NCBI GenBank assembly: GCA_947589205.1 | Contig: CANQCJ010000026.1 | Span: 1 to 15,629 of the forward strand | Length of the DNA stretch: 15,629 bases | Direction of reading: 5' to 3' | DNA from: an uncultured Ruminococcus sp. | Lineage (GTDB): Bacteria; Bacillota; Clostridia; Oscillospirales; Ruminococcaceae | Shown here: piece after piece, positions 12,881 through 15,629 of the stretch | Layout: every line of letters starts with the position of its first letter | How positions within the stretch are numbered: position 1 is the first letter of the stretch | Notes under the pieces: generated by a model | The model's database searches: none | Seen by the model: only the letters and a program-made list of their open reading frames with translations | Told to the model about the DNA's origin: nothing | Program-made: the position numbers and the translations under genes

Positions 12881-14620
12881 ATGGAAAGAATAAAGGGAAA
12901 GGCTGCCGCCGGCGGGATCATCTTCGGCAGACTTGCTTTCTATCGGCGCGATGAACAGATCGTCAAAAAGCGCAGGGTCGCAAAGCCGGAGATCGAACTG
13001 CAAAAATACGAGTACGCGATAAAAGAATCTCTCGAGGAGCTTGACGCGCTCTATGAACGCGAGATCAAAAACATCGGCAGGGATCACGCGGATATTTTTA
13101 TGATACACAAAATGCTCATAGAGGACGATGATTTCGTACAAAGAACGCGCGGTATCATAACCAAGGAATCCTGCACCGCCGACTATGCCGTAGAGATCGC
13201 GGCCTCTCAGCTTGCCGGAGAGCTGGGCAGGGCGACCGACGACTATATCCGCGCGCGCACCGCCGATGTAAAGGACGTTTCCCGCAGACTTATCAGGCAT
13301 ATCCAGAACACCAGCGAGCAGCAGCTTATTTTTGCGGAAAATTCCATACTCTGTTCGTTCGACCTCGAGCCGAGCGAAGCCGTAAGGCTCGACAAGCAAA
13401 AGGTCAAGGCGATATGCACCTGCTACGGAACGGTAAATTCCCACGCCGCGATACTTGCAAGAACGCGCAATATCCCGGCGGTAGTTTCTCTCGGAAAAGC
13501 TCTTTCGGAGGAGTTTGACGGCGCGGAGGCGATAGTAGACGGCTACGCGGGGGTGCTTTATATAAACCCCGACAGCGCGACCAAACGCAGAATGAAGGAA
13601 AAACGCGAGGAGGAGGGCAGAAAGCACGAGCTGCTCATGCGGCTTCGCGGAAGAAAGAACATCACGCTCGACGGCACGGAGATACAGGTCTACGCCAACA
13701 TCAACGGCGTTATCGACCTTAAATACGCCGAGGAAAACGACGCGGGCGGGATAGGGCTTTTAAGAAGCGAGTTTCTGTATCTTAAAAACGACGGCTTTCC
13801 GGACGAGGAGCTTCAGTTTTACACCTACAGGCGAGTGCTGGAAAAAATGCAGGGCAAGCGGGTCATAATCCGCACGCTCGACATCGGCGCGGACAAGAGT
13901 CCCGACTATTTTTCCAACGATTCCGGCGAAAATCCCGCGATGGGCGTAAGGTCGATAAGGATCTGCTTCGAGCACCCGGAGATCTTCCGCACCCAACTCC
14001 GCGCGCTCTACCGCGCGTCTGTCTACGGCAGGCTCGCGATACTTTTCCCGATGATAATCGACCCGGAGGAGGCCGTACTTGCCAAAAGCATGGCAAAAAG
14101 CGTCTGCGAGGAGCTTGATGCGGAGGGCATACCCTATTCGCACAATGTTGAGCTGGGCGTTATGATAGAAACGCCCGCGGCGGTAATGTTAAGCGATGAG
14201 CTTGCGCGCGAAGCGGACTTTTTCAGCGTCGGTACAAACGACCTCGAGCAGTATACCCTCGCGCTCGACAGGCAAAATTCTATGTTCGACAAATACTGCC
14301 GACCTCACCACAAGGCGCTGCTGCGAATGATAAAGGTCTCCGCCGACAGCGCGCACCGCCACGGCAAGTGGATAGGCGTCTGCGGAGAGATAGGAGCGTA
14401 TACCGAGCTTACCGAAGTCTTTCTCGCAATGGGCATAGACGAAATTTCCGTTTCGCCCAACCAGATACTCCCGCTCAGGAGAAAAATACGCAGTCTGACC
14501 ATCGCCGACAGGCTTGACAGCCTTGTAAAATATGGCGTTATCAGACCCGAACAAAGGGACGATTATCTGTCGCTTTCGGACGGCATTCGCCCCGCTTCAA
14601 AAAATGCACAAAAAATTTAA
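12881..14620 (+). CDS. ptsI: PTS enzyme I (phosphoenolpyruvate-protein phosphotransferase)
   Basis: A 579-residue cytoplasmic protein, normal length for enzyme I, which takes phosphate from phosphoenolpyruvate to an active-site His and then to HPr. Order of parts: N-terminal PEP-utilisers helical domain, swivelling His domain with VNSHAAILAR (His188), and PEP-binding barrel. The barrel shows RTLDIGADK (331-339), NPAMGVRSIR (351-360), GVMIETPAAV (426-435), VGTNDLEQYTLA (450-461) and CGEIGAY (Cys501). Catalytic residues are present, but the usual GGxTSH before the active His reads YGTVNSH, and CGEMA reads CGEIG. The start is ATG 12881, ten bases after GAAGGGGG; a TTG at 12857 is weaker. No HPr or PTS permease gene is in the window. 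A regulatory phosphotransferase role is possible. Confidence 0.88.
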   Translation: MERIKGKAAAGGIIFGRLAFYRRDEQIVKKRRVAKPEIELQKYEYAIKESLEELDALYEREIKNIGRDHADIFMIHKMLIEDDDFVQRTRGIITKESCTADYAVEIAASQLAGELGRATDDYIRARTADVKDVSRRLIRHIQNTSEQQLIFAENSILCSFDLEPSEAVRLDKQKVKAICTCYGTVNSHAAILARTRNIPAVVSLGKALSEEFDGAEAIVDGYAGVLYINPDSATKRRMKEKREEEGRKHELLMRLRGRKNITLDGTEIQVYANINGVIDLKYAEENDAGGIGLLRSEFLYLKNDGFPDEELQFYTYRRVLEKMQGKRVIIRTLDIGADKSPDYFSNDSGENPAMGVRSIRICFEHPEIFRTQLRALYRASVYGRLAILFPMIIDPEEAVLAKSMAKSVCEELDAEGIPYSHNVELGVMIETPAAVMLSDELAREADFFSVGTNDLEQYTLALDRQNSMFDKYCRPHHKALLRMIKVSADSAHRHGKWIGVCGEIGAYTELTEVFLAMGIDEISVSPNQILPLRRKIRSLTIADRLDSLVKYGVIRPEQRDDYLSLSDGIRPASKNAQKI

Positions 14621-14665
14621 TAAAAAATTGTGCAATATTATATGCATAAATTTGACTAAAAACTA

Positions 14666-14694
14666 TGGAAATTTTTTCGGAAATCTGTTATAAT
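14666..14694 (+). promoter_or_regulatory. ppdK promoter
   Basis: TATAAT (14689-14694) with TGT before it as an extended -10; the -35 TGGAAA (14666-14671), 17 bp away, is weak. A better -35-like TTGACT (14652-14657) is 31 bp away, too far to pair with this -10. ptsI has no clear terminator before it. Confidence 0.6.
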
Positions 14695-14700
14695 ATATAA

Positions 14701-14768
14701 TGACAGGTCGGCGGGCGGTTTGAGTCCTTGCCGGCATTCGGCGCGTCAAGCGTCTATCAATGATGTCA
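14701..14768 (+). promoter_or_regulatory. GC-rich structured leader of ppdK
   Basis: The approximately 90-nt leader between the predicted transcription start and the ppdK ribosome site is unusually GC-rich for an intergenic stretch. Its ends TGACA (14701-14705) and TGTCA (14764-14768) can pair. Inside are several GCCGGC/GGCGG-type elements and a GCGTC repeat. No known riboswitch was recognised. It could be a stabilising 5' structure of a highly expressed mRNA. Confidence 0.3.
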
Positions 14769-14794
14769 AAATTTATATTGGAGGTAAGTTACCA

Positions 14795-15629
14795 ATGGCA
14801 AAGAAGTATTGTTATCTGTTTACTGAGGGTAACGCGAACATGAGAGAGCTTCTCGGCGGCAAGGGCGCGAATCTGGCTGAAATGACCAAGATCTTCGGCG
14901 CTGACAGAGTTCCCCAGGGCTTCACGATCTCTACCGAGGCGTGCACGCAGTATTATGAGGACAACCGCGAGATCAATCCCGAGATCATGGCTGAGATCAA
15001 CGAGTATATCGTTAAGATGAAAGAGATCACCGGAAAGAAATTCGGCGATAAGGAAAATCCCCTGCTGGTTTCCGTTCGTTCGGGTGCGAGAGCTTCCATG
15101 CCCGGAATGATGGACACCATACTCAACCTCGGTCTTAACGAGGACGTTGTTGAGGTAATAGCTGAAAAGTCCGGCAACCCCAGATGGGCTTGGGACTGCT
15201 ACAGAAGATTTATCCAGATGTATTCCGACGTTGTTATGGAGGTCGGAAAGAAGTATTTTGAAGAGCTTATCGACGAAATGAAGGGCAAGAAGGGCGTTAC
15301 TCAGGACGTTGAGCTTACCGCCGACGATCTTAAAGAGCTCGCTTCTCAGTTCAAAGCCGAATACAAGGCTAAGATAGGCGTCGATTTCCCCGACGATCCT
15401 AAGGAGCAGCTCATGGGAGCTATCAAGGCTGTATTCCGTTCATGGGACAACCCCAGAGCTAACGTTTACAGACGCGACAACGATATCCCCTACAGCTGGG
15501 GCACTGCCGTAAACGTACAGTCTATGGCGTTCGGAAACATGGGAGACGACTGCGGAACAGGCGTTGCGTTCACCCGTGACCCCGCTACCGGCGAAAAGAA
15601 GCTCATGGGCGAGTTCCTTACCAACGCTC
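14795..15629 (+). CDS. ppdK: pyruvate phosphate dikinase, 5' part
   Basis: A partial gene, 278 codons visible and open off the right edge (family length is about 870-880). The enzyme interconverts pyruvate, ATP and phosphate with phosphoenolpyruvate, AMP and pyrophosphate, and in anaerobes often serves glycolysis in place of pyruvate kinase. The visible part is the ATP-grasp nucleotide-binding domain: LLGGKGANLAEM (19-30, with Lys23), RVPQGFTIST (38-47), SVRSGARASMPGMMDTILNL (93-112), WDCYRRFIQMYSDVV (133-147) and GTGVAFTRDPATGE (254-267). GGAGGT (14780-14785) is nine bases before the ATG. The codon choice (GCT, GTT, AAG, GGC, AAC) looks more selected than in its neighbours, consistent with high expression. 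It follows ptsI on the same strand but has its own promoter. Confidence 0.96.
   Translation, partial: MAKKYCYLFTEGNANMRELLGGKGANLAEMTKIFGADRVPQGFTISTEACTQYYEDNREINPEIMAEINEYIVKMKEITGKKFGDKENPLLVSVRSGARASMPGMMDTILNLGLNEDVVEVIAEKSGNPRWAWDCYRRFIQMYSDVVMEVGKKYFEELIDEMKGKKGVTQDVELTADDLKELASQFKAEYKAKIGVDFPDDPKEQLMGAIKAVFRSWDNPRANVYRRDNDIPYSWGTAVNVQSMAFGNMGDDCGTGVAFTRDPATGEKKLMGEFLTNA

Noticed and set aside
12875..13627. Long minus-strand open frame (250 codons) opposite ptsI
   Set aside because: It lies fully opposite a clear enzyme I gene, has no recognisable domain and no ribosome site. It is a shadow of biased codon use.
14605..14634. TGCACAA...TTGTGCA dyad over the ptsI stop as a terminator
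   Set aside because: Only seven pairs, a 16-base A/T loop and no T-tract after the right arm.
14652..14657. TTGACT as the -35 of the ppdK promoter
   Set aside because: It is 31 bp from the TATAAT, too far; no suitable -10 at normal spacing was seen.
1..15629. CRISPR arrays, insertion sequences, prophage genes, tRNA or rRNA genes
   Set aside because: No regularly spaced repeats, transposase or integrase motifs, tRNA cloverleaf or rRNA-like sequence were seen on reading both strands.

Overview
The window looks like chromosomal DNA of a Clostridia-class Firmicute, most like the Ruminococcus/Oscillospiraceae group. The grounds are AT-rich leaders with canonical TTGACA/TATAAT promoters, strong AGGAGG ribosome sites, heavy use of ATA, AGA and AGG codons, and gene families typical of anaerobic gut Firmicutes (2-hydroxyacyl-CoA dehydratase activase, pyruvate phosphate dikinase, clostridial-type PurA). 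No tRNA, rRNA, CRISPR array, transposase or phage gene was seen. This is inference from content, not a taxonomic assignment.

Layout. At 1-394 (minus) lies the 5' end of an activator-type ATPase of the 2-hydroxyacyl-CoA dehydratase family, divergent from a plus-strand cluster at 577-5933: a TatD-family hydrolase, a 70-residue membrane-anchored protein of unknown function, a GtrB/DPM1-type membrane glycosyltransferase, an SseB-domain protein, a DNA-deoxyinosine glycosylase-like protein, and an OmpR-type response regulator with its sensor kinase. A bidirectional hairpin terminator at 5934-5967 separates this cluster from the convergent pair purA and a small SCP2-domain gene (minus, 5982-7602).

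PurA is divergent from a secreted lipoprotein gene (7825-8907), with a good promoter on each side. A structured intergenic region (8908-9218) follows. It holds a MarR-like dyad, a strong promoter and a roughly 160-nt leader with a 28-codon upstream ORF and mutually exclusive hairpins, then a MarR-family regulator gene (9219-9659). The regulator gene converges on a minus-strand calcium-type P-type ATPase (9751-12414), with a 20-bp perfect palindrome and a terminator between them. The last block (plus) holds a 64-residue membrane protein, a PTS enzyme I homologue with atypical signature residues, and the 5' part of ppdK (pyruvate phosphate dikinase), which runs off the window end.

Most of the window is ordinary housekeeping and regulatory content. 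The best candidate for something undescribed is the marR leader: an upstream ORF whose stop codon abuts the marR ribosome site, inside a set of alternative base pairings. The second is the PurA active-site variation. PtsI and PpdK, side by side, both act on phosphoenolpyruvate, which suggests a link to carbon-flux control, but no HPr gene is in view.
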